Below the pieces are notes generated by a model. That model made no database searches and was not told the DNA's origin. It worked only from the letters and a program-made list of their open reading frames with translations. The translations under genes were made by a program, and so were the position numbers. From NCBI RefSeq assembly GCF_000269805.1, contig NZ_JH711481.1, positions 206,194 through 270,193 of the forward strand: a stretch of 64,000 nt of DNA, in the 5' to 3' direction. Source of the stretch: Actinomyces massiliensis 4401292 (GTDB lineage: Bacteria > Actinomycetota > Actinomycetes > Actinomycetales > Actinomycetaceae). The stretch's first letter is position 1, and each line of letters opens with the position of its first letter. Of the stretch, positions 33,447 through 42,692 are shown one piece after another.

Positions 33447-35210
33447 TCAGGCGGTCAGGTCCCTGCGGTTACCGGCCGCGCCGGCGACGAGAAGCAGCAC
33501 CACCGCGAGCACCAGGCAGACACCGGGGCCGACCCACGGCCCGCCCGGTCCCAGCAGGAGCCGTGCTCCCCCACTGGCCCCCGCTGTCCCCGCCTCGAGC
33601 ACAGGCAGATGAGGCACATGCGTGAAGGGCGACAGATCAAGCACCCACTGCGGGACGCGAGCCACCGGCCCCAGCACCGAGATGCCCAGCGCCAGCAGAT
33701 AGGCGCCCCAGCCCAGGGGCCGGGCCAGCCGTGGAGCCAGCGCATGAAGGGCCAGCAGCCAGGCGCCCGCCAGCAGCCCCGCGGGAAGCTGAGCCGCCAG
33801 TCCGGCCGCGATACCGCCGACCAGGACCCACGGCTCCGCGGTTGCCGACGAATCCTGGGCGCAAAGAGACGGCACCGCACCGACCGCCAGCCCCAGAGCT
33901 ATGGCCGCCAGCACACCCGCGCTCCCGCAGGCCAGCACCAGGACCCGGGCGGCGAGCCACTGCCGCCTGGACACCGGTGCGGACAGGACGGCGGCCGTCA
34001 GCCCGCGCCCCTCCTCGCCCACGACCGCCCCGGCCAAGGCCACGGAGCAGGCGGCGGCCAGAATCCCGCCGTAGCCGATGATCATGGACAGGTAGCTCTG
34101 AACACTCAACTGGTCGCCGAAGAAAGCCTGCATGGCCGGGTTGTCCGCAACCATCTGCTGAAAGGAGTCCTCAACAGTGGGGGCGAAGATTCCGTAGGTC
34201 AAACCGAAGACCAGACCTCCCATCGCCCACCAGCCCCGCAGCGAGGCACTGGTGCGCAAGGCCAGCCCCAAAGCGCCTGCGGGTCCGCGGCGACGGGAGC
34301 GCCAGGCGCCCGCGCTCGCCACCAGCCCCTCGCCCAACTCGCGCCGTGCGTGCAGGACGAGCCCCGCCCAGACGAGGACGACGGCGACACCCGCCAACAG
34401 CCCCAGGGGAGCCCAACGCAGGTCCACATACACGCGGCTCTGCTGAATGAGACCGATCGGGGTCAGCCAGGACAGGAGGGAGACGGCACTGTCGGTGCTG
34501 TCGGTGCTGTCTCCACCACCGCTGGAACCGGCGTCGCCCAGGCCGCGCAGGAGGAACCAGACCAGAACCAGCATGAGGCCGCACCCGCGAGCCGAGCGGG
34601 CCGATGGCGCCAACGCCGCCAGGACCAGTCCGCTTCCGGCCGCGGCAAGGGTCACGAGAAGCAGCCCGAGTCCCACCACCAGGCAGCCGCCCGGATCAAG
34701 ACCTCCGGCCAGGGCGGCCAGGGAGCACATTCCCGACATCACCACCCCGGCCAGGACCGTGGAGCTCAGAGCCGCCCGGGCACTCGCGCCGCGTCCCACA
34801 GGAGCGGAGCGCAGCAGCTCGCTCGGACCGCCCTCCTCGTCGCCGCGAGTGCGTGAGACCACCATGAGCACCCCCATGAGGGCGGCCACGAGGGCCAGCC
34901 AGCCCAGGGCCTGGGCGGCGAAGAGAGCCCCCATGGTGGGAGCGGTGAGAGCGGCCGCGTCCATGCCGAAACCGGGACCGGTGAAGACGGCGGCCGCCGG
35001 AGTGGAGTAGGTCAGGGCGGCCGCCTGCCGTTCCTCGGCGGTGGCATACATGGTGTTGAACATGAGGATGCAGTAGAGGGTCAGGCATCCTCCGCCCAAA
35101 GACCATGCCAGGATGCTGCGCCGCTCACGGCGCAGAGTCAGACGGGTCAGCGCAGACGGCACCGCACCTCCGAGCCTCCCACCAGTGACGGGCGAAACGG
35201 TGCTGCTCAC
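33447..35210 (-). CDS. ABC exporter permease (polyketide-antibiotic exporter type)
   Basis: 587 aa with about 12 hydrophobic segments, a duplicated ABC-2-like half arrangement as in actinobacterial 'exporter of polyketide antibiotics' permeases (TetB/PlmJ-like). It overlaps the ATPase gene by 4 bp. The C-terminus coincides with short GGTCA repeats. It functions with the ATPase at 35207-36331; the substrate is unknown. Confidence 0.87.
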   Translation of the reverse strand: MSSTVSPVTGGRLGGAVPSALTRLTLRRERRSILAWSLGGGCLTLYCILMFNTMYATAEERQAAALTYSTPAAAVFTGPGFGMDAAALTAPTMGALFAAQALGWLALVAALMGVLMVVSRTRGDEEGGPSELLRSAPVGRGASARAALSSTVLAGVVMSGMCSLAALAGGLDPGGCLVVGLGLLLVTLAAAGSGLVLAALAPSARSARGCGLMLVLVWFLLRGLGDAGSSGGGDSTDSTDSAVSLLSWLTPIGLIQQSRVYVDLRWAPLGLLAGVAVVLVWAGLVLHARRELGEGLVASAGAWRSRRRGPAGALGLALRTSASLRGWWAMGGLVFGLTYGIFAPTVEDSFQQMVADNPAMQAFFGDQLSVQSYLSMIIGYGGILAAACSVALAGAVVGEEGRGLTAAVLSAPVSRRQWLAARVLVLACGSAGVLAAIALGLAVGAVPSLCAQDSSATAEPWVLVGGIAAGLAAQLPAGLLAGAWLLALHALAPRLARPLGWGAYLLALGISVLGPVARVPQWVLDLSPFTHVPHLPVLEAGTAGASGGARLLLGPGGPWVGPGVCLVLAVVLLLVAGAAGNRRDLTA

Positions 35211-36331
35211 GACTCCGCCCCCTCGCCCTGTGGTCCGGCCGGAGCCCCGGAATCGGCGATGACCCCAGCCGCTGCGGCGTCCTTCATGCTCTCGGCGTCC
35301 TCCGCACTCCCGGCGTCCCCGTAGTGGCGCAGGAAGAGCTCCTCAAGGCTGGGCGGGGAAGCGGTGAGCGAGCGCAGCCCGAGGGCCGCGAGGCGCTCCA
35401 TCACCTCGGCGTTGCGGTCCGGCTCAATACTGAGCGCCACCTCCCAGCCCCCGTCGTCAGCCTGCGGGCGGGCCGTGGAGCGCAGCTCGCGGACGCCGTC
35501 CAGGCGCTCCAGGCCCTCCGGGTCGCGCTCGACGACGGCCTGGACGCGTGTGCGCAGCAGTCCCCGGATCCGCTCCAGGGGGCCGCTTTCGACGGTGCGC
35601 CCGGCGCGCACGATGGTGACGGTGTCGCAGAGCCGGTCGACCTCGGACAGGATGTGGCTGGAGAGCAGGACCGCGGTGCCGCGCCCGGCGGCCTCGGCGA
35701 CGCACTGGCTGAAGACCTCCTCCATGAGCGGGTCCAGACCGGAGGTGGGCTCGTCCAGGATCAGCAGTTCCACGGGCTCACTCAGGGCGGCGATGAGGGC
35801 GACCTTCTGCCGGTTGCCCTTGGAGTAGGCGCGAACCTTCTTGGAGGGGTCGAGCTCGAAGCGCTCGATGAGCTCGGCGCGCCGCGCAGCCTGCGCGGCA
35901 TCATCAGATCCGCCTGAGCCGCCCGCCCCTCCGCCACGACGACGGCGCAGGGAGGCGAAGGCATCCAGGGTCTGACCCCCGGTGAGTCCGGGCCACAGGG
36001 CCACGTCTCCGGGAACATAGGCCAGGCGCTCATGGAGGGTGACGGCGTCATTCCAGGGATCGGCGCCGAAGAGCCGGGCGCGCCCGTCGTCGGCGCGGAT
36101 CATGCCCAGCAGGATGCGCAGGGTGGTGGACTTGCCCGCGCCGTTGGGGCCGAGGAAGCCCGCCACCTCACCGGGGGCGACACTCAGGTCCAGGCCGTCC
36201 AGGGCGCGGGTGGCGCTGCGGCCCCGGCCGAAGGTCTTGGTCAGGCCCACGATGTCGACGGCGGGCGCGGAGCTGTTGGGATGAGCCGCGCCGGGTCGGC
36301 GGGCATCGATCGATGTGGCGGCGGGTTTCAT
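35207..36331 (-). CDS. ABC transporter ATP-binding protein
   Basis: 374-aa ATPase with Walker [10 protein letters not shown], signature YSKGNRQKV, Walker [13 protein letters not shown] and H-loop SSHILSEV. It has a long C-terminal regulatory segment. ATG at 36331 follows AGGAGGACTC. It is sandwiched, with 4-bp overlaps, between a TetR gene and its permease gene. Confidence 0.92.
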   Translation of the reverse strand: MKPAATSIDARRPGAAHPNSSAPAVDIVGLTKTFGRGRSATRALDGLDLSVAPGEVAGFLGPNGAGKSTTLRILLGMIRADDGRARLFGADPWNDAVTLHERLAYVPGDVALWPGLTGGQTLDAFASLRRRRGGGAGGSGGSDDAAQAARRAELIERFELDPSKKVRAYSKGNRQKVALIAALSEPVELLILDEPTSGLDPLMEEVFSQCVAEAAGRGTAVLLSSHILSEVDRLCDTVTIVRAGRTVESGPLERIRGLLRTRVQAVVERDPEGLERLDGVRELRSTARPQADDGGWEVALSIEPDRNAEVMERLAALGLRSLTASPPSLEELFLRHYGDAGSAEDAESMKDAAAAGVIADSGAPAGPQGEGAES

Positions 36332-37146
36332 GAGTCCTCCTGAGACGAGTGGGGTGGGGAGGAGTTGGGGTCACGGGACGGGCCGTGAGATGAGTTGTGG
36401 GCGGCGTTGTCGGGGGCGGGGTCAGGTGCGGGAGCGGTCTCGGCATCGTCGGCGGAGGCGGCAGGAGCGGCAGAGGCGGCGCCGTCGGCGGAAGCACCGG
36501 CGGGATCCGCCGATGTAGCCCGGACGTAGTCGGCGTAGAGCCCGGGATCGGTGAACAGGGGCCGGGAGTAGAGCTCGGCGGTGACGGGACCGTAGCGGTC
36601 GATGAACTCCCGGACGGCCGCCTCGATATCGCCGGGCTCGGATGCCTCGTAGCGCAGGAAGAGCAGAAGCGCACCGAATCCGGCGTAAAGCAGGTAGCGG
36701 GCGCGGGCCTCTTCGTTGTGCGAGGGCGTCACGGTGCCCGCCTTCACGGCGTCGGACATGTAGGAGACGGTGTCCCCCACGAAGAGGTCCATCAGCGTGG
36801 TGGCGAGCTCTCCGCCCTCCATGAGGGAGCGCATGGCGTAGGCCGTGGCCGGGATGTACTCCTCCACCTGCGACATCTGGGTCATCAGGTCCGTGGGGCC
36901 GCCGAAGTACATCGAGGAGCGCTTGACCTCCTGGGTCAGACGCAGCACCTCGGTGTCGCAGGCGCGGCGCAGGCCGTCCTTGGAGCCGAAGTGGTGGGCG
37001 ATGAGGCCGGCCGTCACTCCCGCGTCGGCCGCGATGGTGCGCAGGCCCACCCCGAATCCGTCGCGCGCGAAGCGGAGCAGGGCGGCATTGCGGATGCGGG
37101 CGACAGCGGTGAGGTCCGACTCGGGCGTCGACGATTTTGAACGCAC
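36328..37146 (-). CDS. TetR-family regulator of the ABC operon
   Basis: 272 aa. The HTH is [25 protein letters not shown]. The C-terminal ~60 residues are an Ala/Asp/Ser/Pro-rich tail. GTG at 37146 is the chosen start: TATAGT lies ~12 bp upstream, so the mRNA is probably leaderless and the long upstream open frame is not coding. As first gene it should autoregulate the TetR-ATPase-permease operon. Confidence 0.88.
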   Translation of the reverse strand: MRSKSSTPESDLTAVARIRNAALLRFARDGFGVGLRTIAADAGVTAGLIAHHFGSKDGLRRACDTEVLRLTQEVKRSSMYFGGPTDLMTQMSQVEEYIPATAYAMRSLMEGGELATTLMDLFVGDTVSYMSDAVKAGTVTPSHNEEARARYLLYAGFGALLLFLRYEASEPGDIEAAVREFIDRYGPVTAELYSRPLFTDPGLYADYVRATSADPAGASADGAASAAPAASADDAETAPAPDPAPDNAAHNSSHGPSRDPNSSPPHSSQEDS

Positions 37147-37421
37147 GGCCAATATACTATACAGACGTTCAACGCGGCGCAAGAGGCGCTCGCGAACACC
37201 CTCTCCAGCCGCACCCCCGGACACCTCATCCCGAATCAGAAGACCCGACATACCACCCCGTGACCATATTGAGCCGTTACGATCCGATCTCCCTCCTTGA
37301 GACGTCCGACAAGTCGCTGTTAATCTCCCGAAGCAAATGTGGAATGGAGTAAAGCACCCATAAGCATGAATTTCTCCACCATTTCCGCATTGCCCCTTAT
37401 CCCCTTTTTGAGAGGACATCC

Positions 37422-40262
37422 ATGTCTTTCTTATCGCGCGTGCGCGCTCCTGGGAGATCGGCCATCGCCAGCGCCATTGTGGCAATGCTGGTTCTGGCGG
37501 CCTCCTGGGTCGGACTGACCTACTCAACCGCTCAAGCGGCGATCAATGAGAACATTAAGGTCAGCGACCTCTCACTGATTCCCTCCAACGGAAATGGAGT
37601 GGAGGACCCCACCTACAACAAGACCAAGGTCAATGACATCCTCAAGCTGAAATTCACCTGGGATGCCACCACCGCCGACCCCAAGAGCGGCCAATCCTTC
37701 CAGATCGGGCTACCGAGCCAGTTCCGCAACCGCGAGAGCCTGACCGAGCCGATGACCGTGACCCACAACGGCGCCGATCACAAGATCGGCGAGTGCGTCA
37801 TGGACGCCCAGAACATCACCTGCACCTTCAACGACACCCTCGACACCCTCAGAGGGCAGGGCTTCAACGGCCTGAACGGCAAGGGCTCCGCACTGGTCGT
37901 GGCCTCCGAGGCCACTGAGGACAGCACTGCGACGATCGACGCCAATGGGCAGAAGACCGCCGTGCCGATCCCCGGCGGGCGCATCACCGAGAACCGGGGC
38001 CTCAACTACACGCCCGAGACCCTGCGCAAGTGGGCCTTCGACGTCACCGCCGCCTCGAAGCAGATGGACTGGGAGATCACCCTCGGCCCCTCGCAGCTCA
38101 AGGACGCCCTGGCGGGGGCGGGCACTCCCATCGCATTGGATGGACAGACCCGCTCCACCATCACCATCACCGACGAGCTCAGCCCCGGTCAGGCCTACTC
38201 CCAGGACCTCTCGCAGTGGCGGTTCAACATCGGCACCAGTTCGACCCGCGATGACGTCTACGGGCAGGTCACCGACGCCGCCGGAAACGACCAGGACACC
38301 TCCCAGGGAGACTTCGATCTCGCGGTCGCCATTGATGGCAACCGGGCCACGATCACCATCACCGGCCCCTTCGCCGCGGACACGAACTACAACGTCTACT
38401 ACTCCTCGGTGCCCACCTCCGACAGCGGGACCGTCCAGCCCGGACTGGAGTACAAGAACCACGCCCAGCTGAAGGGCACCGATCAGGACTCGTCCTGGTC
38501 CGTCTACTACACGAGGTCCTTCACCATTGACGTGGAGCTCGCCCCGGGCTTCGGTGGCTTCAACATCGCCAAGCTGCTCACCGGCTCGGGCGCCCCGAAG
38601 GTGCCCGCCGGCACGACCTTCGACGTCGGCATCGATTACACCCTGCCGGGCGGCGCCACCGTGGACACCTACCCGGGCTGGAGTGCGCCCGGCACTGTCA
38701 ACGCCGATCGCACCGGAGGCCACACGACCCTGAAGGTCACCAGCGGAGACACCACGACATACCCGGCGACCTTCCCGACCGGCACCGTGCTCACGCTCAG
38801 CGAGGACACCTCCACGGCCTCCGCGACCCCGGAGCGAACCACCTGGGGCGCCCCCGAGTTCACGGTCGGCGACCAGGCCGGCCCCACCTTCACCATCGCC
38901 GACCAGAAGTCGACGGCGGTGACGCTGAAGAACACGTCCGAGGAGACGGTCGTCCCCACCGGCAAGTTCTCGGTCGCCAAGACGGTGAGCGGTGATGGCG
39001 ACTTCGCCAACTCCAACTTCGCCTTCACCTACACCTGCAACGACCCCGCGGCCACCACGGGCACGCTGAACGTCCCCGGAGACGGCACGGCGGTCACGAG
39101 CCCCGAGCTGCCCGAGGGAACGAGCTGCACGATCAGCGAGGACACCGCTTCGGCGGCGCAGGCCGGATACTCGCTGACGCCCACGCTCTCGGCGAGCTCG
39201 GTGACCATCCCCGCAGGCGACGTGGTGGCCGTGACGGCCACTAACACCTACTCGCGCGACACCGGCACCTTCTCCGTGGTCAAGAAGGCCGTGGAGTCCG
39301 AGGGCGCCCAGCCCGAGCCGGCCGATCTGCTGACGCAGAAGGAGTTCACCTTCACCTACACCTGTGATGACGCCAGCGCCACCACGGGCACGGTGAAGGC
39401 CAAGGGCGACGGCACCACCGTTCTGTCCAACGTGCAGCTGCCTGTGGGCACCTCGTGCACGATCACCGAGGACGAGGCCGGCGCGCAGGTGCCCGGATAC
39501 ACGCTGACGGCCCCCGAGGCGCAGACGGTGAAGATCGAGGCCAAGGACCAGGTGGTGGAGGCGTCCTTCACCAACACCTACACCGCGCCGAAGCCGACGC
39601 CCGAGCCCACACCGGAGCCCAGCTCCACGCCGACTCCGGAACCCACGCCCGAGCCCAGCACCACGCCGACGCCCGAGCCCACGCCGGAACCGAGCACCAC
39701 GCCGACGCCGGAACCCACGCCCGAGCCCAGCACCGAGCCAACGCCGGAACCCACGCCGGAACCCAGCACCGAGCCAACGCCCGAGCCAACGCCGGAACCG
39801 AGCACCGAGCCGACGCCCGAGCCAACGCCGGAACCGAGCACCACGCCGGACGTGTGCGTCACCCCGGCACCCACGGCCTCGACACCGGGACAGCCCTCCA
39901 CGGACTCGACAACCCCCGAGCCGAGCTCCTCGGAGACGCCGAACCCCTGCACCACGCCCACGGCGGAGCCGACGCCGGAGCCCAGCTCCACGCCGGACGT
40001 GTGCGTCACCCCGGCACCCACGGCCTCGACACCGGGACAGCCCTCCACGGACTCGACAACCCCCGACTCGAGCTCCTCGGAGACGCCGAACCCCTGCACC
40101 ACGCCGGATGGACCGGATGGATCGGATGACTCTCCGAGCTCGCCGGCTCCGGAAGGCGGGTCGTCGCTGGCACACACCGGTGCCAACGTGGCCATCGCGC
40201 TCGTGGGCGTGGCGGCCATCGCAGGCGGCATCGCCCTGCTGATCCAGCGCCGTCGGGCCTGA
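37422..40262 (+). CDS. Cell-wall-anchored adhesin with LAHTG sorting signal
   Basis: 946 aa. A signal peptide (about 1-39, ending AQA) is followed by an N-terminal ~330-residue region resembling MSCRAMM-type Ig-like adhesin domains. Three beta-rich repeats (about 375-500, 512-610, 612-725; GKFSVAKTVSG..., EGTSCTISED..., GTSCTITEDE...) like DUF5979 follow, then a Pro/Glu/Thr/Ser stalk with TPEPTPEPS repeats. It ends with LAHTG (916-920), a hydrophobic segment and RRRA. LAXTG-type signals are processed by class E sortases. ATG at 37422 follows GAGAGGACA. It is probably a surface adhesin binding a host or microbial ligand. Confidence 0.9.
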   Translation: MSFLSRVRAPGRSAIASAIVAMLVLAASWVGLTYSTAQAAINENIKVSDLSLIPSNGNGVEDPTYNKTKVNDILKLKFTWDATTADPKSGQSFQIGLPSQFRNRESLTEPMTVTHNGADHKIGECVMDAQNITCTFNDTLDTLRGQGFNGLNGKGSALVVASEATEDSTATIDANGQKTAVPIPGGRITENRGLNYTPETLRKWAFDVTAASKQMDWEITLGPSQLKDALAGAGTPIALDGQTRSTITITDELSPGQAYSQDLSQWRFNIGTSSTRDDVYGQVTDAAGNDQDTSQGDFDLAVAIDGNRATITITGPFAADTNYNVYYSSVPTSDSGTVQPGLEYKNHAQLKGTDQDSSWSVYYTRSFTIDVELAPGFGGFNIAKLLTGSGAPKVPAGTTFDVGIDYTLPGGATVDTYPGWSAPGTVNADRTGGHTTLKVTSGDTTTYPATFPTGTVLTLSEDTSTASATPERTTWGAPEFTVGDQAGPTFTIADQKSTAVTLKNTSEETVVPTGKFSVAKTVSGDGDFANSNFAFTYTCNDPAATTGTLNVPGDGTAVTSPELPEGTSCTISEDTASAAQAGYSLTPTLSASSVTIPAGDVVAVTATNTYSRDTGTFSVVKKAVESEGAQPEPADLLTQKEFTFTYTCDDASATTGTVKAKGDGTTVLSNVQLPVGTSCTITEDEAGAQVPGYTLTAPEAQTVKIEAKDQVVEASFTNTYTAPKPTPEPTPEPSSTPTPEPTPEPSTTPTPEPTPEPSTTPTPEPTPEPSTEPTPEPTPEPSTEPTPEPTPEPSTEPTPEPTPEPSTTPDVCVTPAPTASTPGQPSTDSTTPEPSSSETPNPCTTPTAEPTPEPSSTPDVCVTPAPTASTPGQPSTDSTTPDSSSSETPNPCTTPDGPDGSDDSPSSPAPEGGSSLAHTGANVAIALVGVAAIAGGIALLIQRRRA
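39594..40106 (+). repeat. Coding repeats in the adhesin stalk
   Basis: Short tandem TPEPTPEPS(T/E) repeats (about 39594-39845) are followed by a duplicated ~110-bp segment encoding PDVCVTPAPTASTPGQPSTD and about 16 more residues (39848-39955 and 39999-40106), nearly identical in DNA. The paired cysteines in each copy could form disulphides. Confidence 0.85.
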
Positions 40263-40285
40263 TTCCGCTCAGTCCGCATCACTAG

Positions 40286-40328
40286 GAGTGCCGGTGGGCG
40301 CCCTCTCCGGGGGCGTTCACCGGCACTC
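40286..40328 (+). terminator. Terminator-like hairpin after the adhesin gene
   Basis: GAGTGCCGGTG (40286-40296) pairs with CACCGGCACTC (40318-40328), with an inner CGCCC/GGGGCG stem. It starts 24 bp after the adhesin stop. Confidence 0.7.
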
Positions 40329-40357
40329 GTATGTCTCGTGTCTCGGAGGCGGACAGA

Positions 40358-40424
40358 CGAGACCGACATTGTGGGACGAGGTAGACGGTGTCACCGTCGA
40401 TCTCGTCCCACAATGTCGGTCTCG
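40358..40424. terminator. 67-bp palindrome between convergent genes (P2)
   Basis: 33-bp arms (40358-40390 and 40392-40424) around one base, two mismatches. The core GACGGTG-T-CACCGTC is the same as in P1 (30649-30721), while the outer arms differ but still pair. It lies between the adhesin stop and the minus-strand hemQ stop (40459). Confidence 0.78.
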
Positions 40425-40458
40425 ACGCCGGAGCGAACCACACGGGCCGCTGCGGCGG

Positions 40459-41259
40459 TCAGGCGCGCGGCTGGCGCTCCGCCCACTCGCGGGGGCTCAC
40501 CCGGGATCCGGTGTAGAAGGGGGTGTCCTGGCGCACGTGGAGACGGGCCTCGGTGTAGCGCTGGTGGTGGATGACGCCCTCCAGGCGGTCCAGGCTGTCG
40601 GCCTCGAAGGCGAGAACCCACTCGTAGTCGCTCATGCCGAACGTCGCGAGCGTGGAGCCCTTGACATCCGGGTACTTCGAGAAGCCATTGCGGCCGTGCT
40701 CGGCCATGATGCGGGAGCGCTCCTCATCGGGCAGCAGGTACCAGTCGTAGCTGCGCACGAATGGGTAGACCATGCACCAGTCGCGCGGGGCGACACCGCC
40801 CAGGCAGGCCGGAATGTGCCTGCTGTTGAACTCGGCGGGCGTGTGCAGACCCATGCAGGACCACACGGGTTCCAGGTAGCGGCCCAGCGCGCTGGCGCGC
40901 AGCCGGTGACTGGCGTCCTGAAGCTTCTCGGGATCGTCGTCGAGCCACCAGATCATGAGGTCGGCGTCCGAGCGGAAGCCGGCGACGTCGTACCAGCCGC
41001 GGGTGGTGACCTCGGACTGATCGACGAAGAAGTTCGACTCGCCGACCAGCCGGCGCCGGGTGTCCTCCAGGGCGGGCAGTGGCGCCACCAGGCAGTAGAC
41101 GGCGTAGAGGGCGTAGTGGAGCCGATTGTTGACGGCATCGAGATCGACGTCGGTGGCGTCGCGCGGATCGCGGTAGGGGCGGCGCTCCTCGTCCTCGAAG
41201 CGGTGCAGGCGAGGGCCGCCCTGGCCGGTATCGGCGGGCTGGCTGTCGTGGTTCGTCAT
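40459..41259 (-). CDS. hemQ: Coproheme decarboxylase HemQ (ChdC)
   Basis: 266-aa chlorite-dismutase-family enzyme that converts coproheme to haem b in the last step of the coproporphyrin-dependent pathway. Tyr165 in WCMVYPFVRSYDWYLLP is the expected catalytic Tyr, and His188 in MAEHGR the proximal haem ligand; FGMSDYEWVLAFE is also a family motif. It is the last gene of the hemA-hemH-hemQ operon and overlaps hemH by 4 bp. Confidence 0.95.
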   Translation of the reverse strand: MTNHDSQPADTGQGGPRLHRFEDEERRPYRDPRDATDVDLDAVNNRLHYALYAVYCLVAPLPALEDTRRRLVGESNFFVDQSEVTTRGWYDVAGFRSDADLMIWWLDDDPEKLQDASHRLRASALGRYLEPVWSCMGLHTPAEFNSRHIPACLGGVAPRDWCMVYPFVRSYDWYLLPDEERSRIMAEHGRNGFSKYPDVKGSTLATFGMSDYEWVLAFEADSLDRLEGVIHHQRYTEARLHVRQDTPFYTGSRVSPREWAERQPRA

Positions 41260-42692
41260 CGCGGGATTCCTTCGTCGACGAGAGCAGTATCGGAAGCAGT
41301 ATGCTGCCTTGCGGACACTGAGGGGAGCGATTTCGCGGTCGGACGCATTGCCCGGTCGTCAGCGGAGCCGGCGGGGCCGGCGGGGCGGACTGCCGGTCGG
41401 CAGCACTGGGGCGGACAGACGGTGTGGAAGGGGCCGACGCCGGTCGTCGACGCCGGGCGAACCTCTTGACCGCGCGCTGCGGCGGCGCGCTCGGCGAGGA
41501 CGTCGACCAGGGAGGACACCAGGGCCGGATGCGTTCCGGCGGTCGCCGATCGCGCGTAGGGCAGGCCCAGGCCGGCGGCGGTCTGGGCGGCCTCGGTGTC
41601 GAGATCGAAGACGACCTCCATGTGGTCGGCCACGAAGCCGATGGGCGCGACGACGACGCCCTCGGGCGCGCTCACGCGCGCGCCGTCGGTCAGGCGGCCG
41701 GCGACGAGGGCCTCCAGATGGTCGTTGATGTCCGGTTCCAGCCAGCGGGCCTGCGGCGGTCCGGAGCGCGAGCAGTACACGAGGTCATGGTCCAGTGCGC
41801 CGCTCAAACCGAGGCGCTCGGCCACGACCGGCAGGAGAACGGCGATGAGGCGACGATGCTGCTCGACGTAGGAGATCTCCGTGGACAGGTCCGCGGCCAT
41901 CCCCGGTTCGAGATGCGCCTGCCCGGGAGCCGCCGTGCGGAGACCCGCCGGCTGGACCGGCTCCGGAAGCCGCCCGGCGTCGTCGCCCGCGCTCCCCCGC
42001 TCCGCTTCCCCGGGGCCGGGCGCGGACAGGCGCTCCATGGAGGCGGGGATGGAGTGGGTGACCAGGACCAGCCTGATGCCCTCTGGAGGGATGCCCCACT
42101 CAGCGAGGCGCCCATAAGCCTCGACGATGGCGTCCGCGTTGGACTCAAGCATGCCGTCGGTGTTGTAGAAGGGGCGGGTCTTGTCCACCACGAGCTCTAC
42201 CGGCTCTCCCCCGAGGCCGCCGACCCGTGCAGCGGCGTCGGCCTCGGCGCCGCGTCCGGTGGCGCCATCGGCGCCCGCGGCGAGAAGGGCCAGCGCACCG
42301 GCCACATCCTCGCGGTACTGGCGGCAGCCCGAGTAGGAGCCGTATGCGGAGGTCGTCATCGCCAGAACGCGGCGGGCCCCGCCGTCGGCCAGGGCGCGCA
42401 GGGCCTCGGAGACGAAGGGATGCCAATTGCGATTGCCGATCACCACGGGCAGGTGCGAACCGCGGGCGGCGAGCTCGGTGCGCAGGGCGGCCAAGAGCTC
42501 GTCATTGCGGGCGTTGATCGGCGAGACACCGCCGAAGCGGCCGTAATGGCCGGACACCTCCAGAAGGCGGGAGTCGGGGACGCCGCGCCCTGCGGTGGCG
42601 TTGCGCATGAAGGGCAGGACGTCGTCGGGACCTTGGGGGCCGCCGTAGGAGAGCAGCAGGACGGCGTCGTAGGGGGCCAATGGATCACTCAT
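41256..42692 (-). CDS. hemH: Coproporphyrin/protoporphyrin ferrochelatase
   Basis: 478 aa; inserts Fe(II) into the porphyrin (CpfC in the coproporphyrin pathway). Motifs are LLSYGGP, YGSYSGCRQYRED, THSIPASM and EPDINDHLE. It is longer than the ~340-aa family because of Gly/Ala-rich insertions and a ~65-residue C-terminal tail. Cys in SGCRQY plus Cys residues in VCPPQCC could coordinate a [2Fe-2S] cluster as in some actinobacterial ferrochelatases. ATG at 42692 overlaps hemA by 4 bp. Confidence 0.94.
   Translation of the reverse strand: MSDPLAPYDAVLLLSYGGPQGPDDVLPFMRNATAGRGVPDSRLLEVSGHYGRFGGVSPINARNDELLAALRTELAARGSHLPVVIGNRNWHPFVSEALRALADGGARRVLAMTTSAYGSYSGCRQYREDVAGALALLAAGADGATGRGAEADAAARVGGLGGEPVELVVDKTRPFYNTDGMLESNADAIVEAYGRLAEWGIPPEGIRLVLVTHSIPASMERLSAPGPGEAERGSAGDDAGRLPEPVQPAGLRTAAPGQAHLEPGMAADLSTEISYVEQHRRLIAVLLPVVAERLGLSGALDHDLVYCSRSGPPQARWLEPDINDHLEALVAGRLTDGARVSAPEGVVVAPIGFVADHMEVVFDLDTEAAQTAAGLGLPYARSATAGTHPALVSSLVDVLAERAAAARGQEVRPASTTGVGPFHTVCPPQCCRPAVRPAGPAGSADDRAMRPTAKSLPSVSARQHTASDTALVDEGIPR

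Noticed and set aside
36900-37527. Longer TetR start (up to 37527)
   Set aside because: Would cross the promoter-like TATAGT and the leader of the adhesin gene; the HTH begins only after the GTG at 37146.
37710-40175. 821-aa ORF antisense to the adhesin
   Set aside because: Arg/Gly-rich mirror of a GC-rich repeated gene; the plus-strand product has signal peptide, domains and sorting signal.
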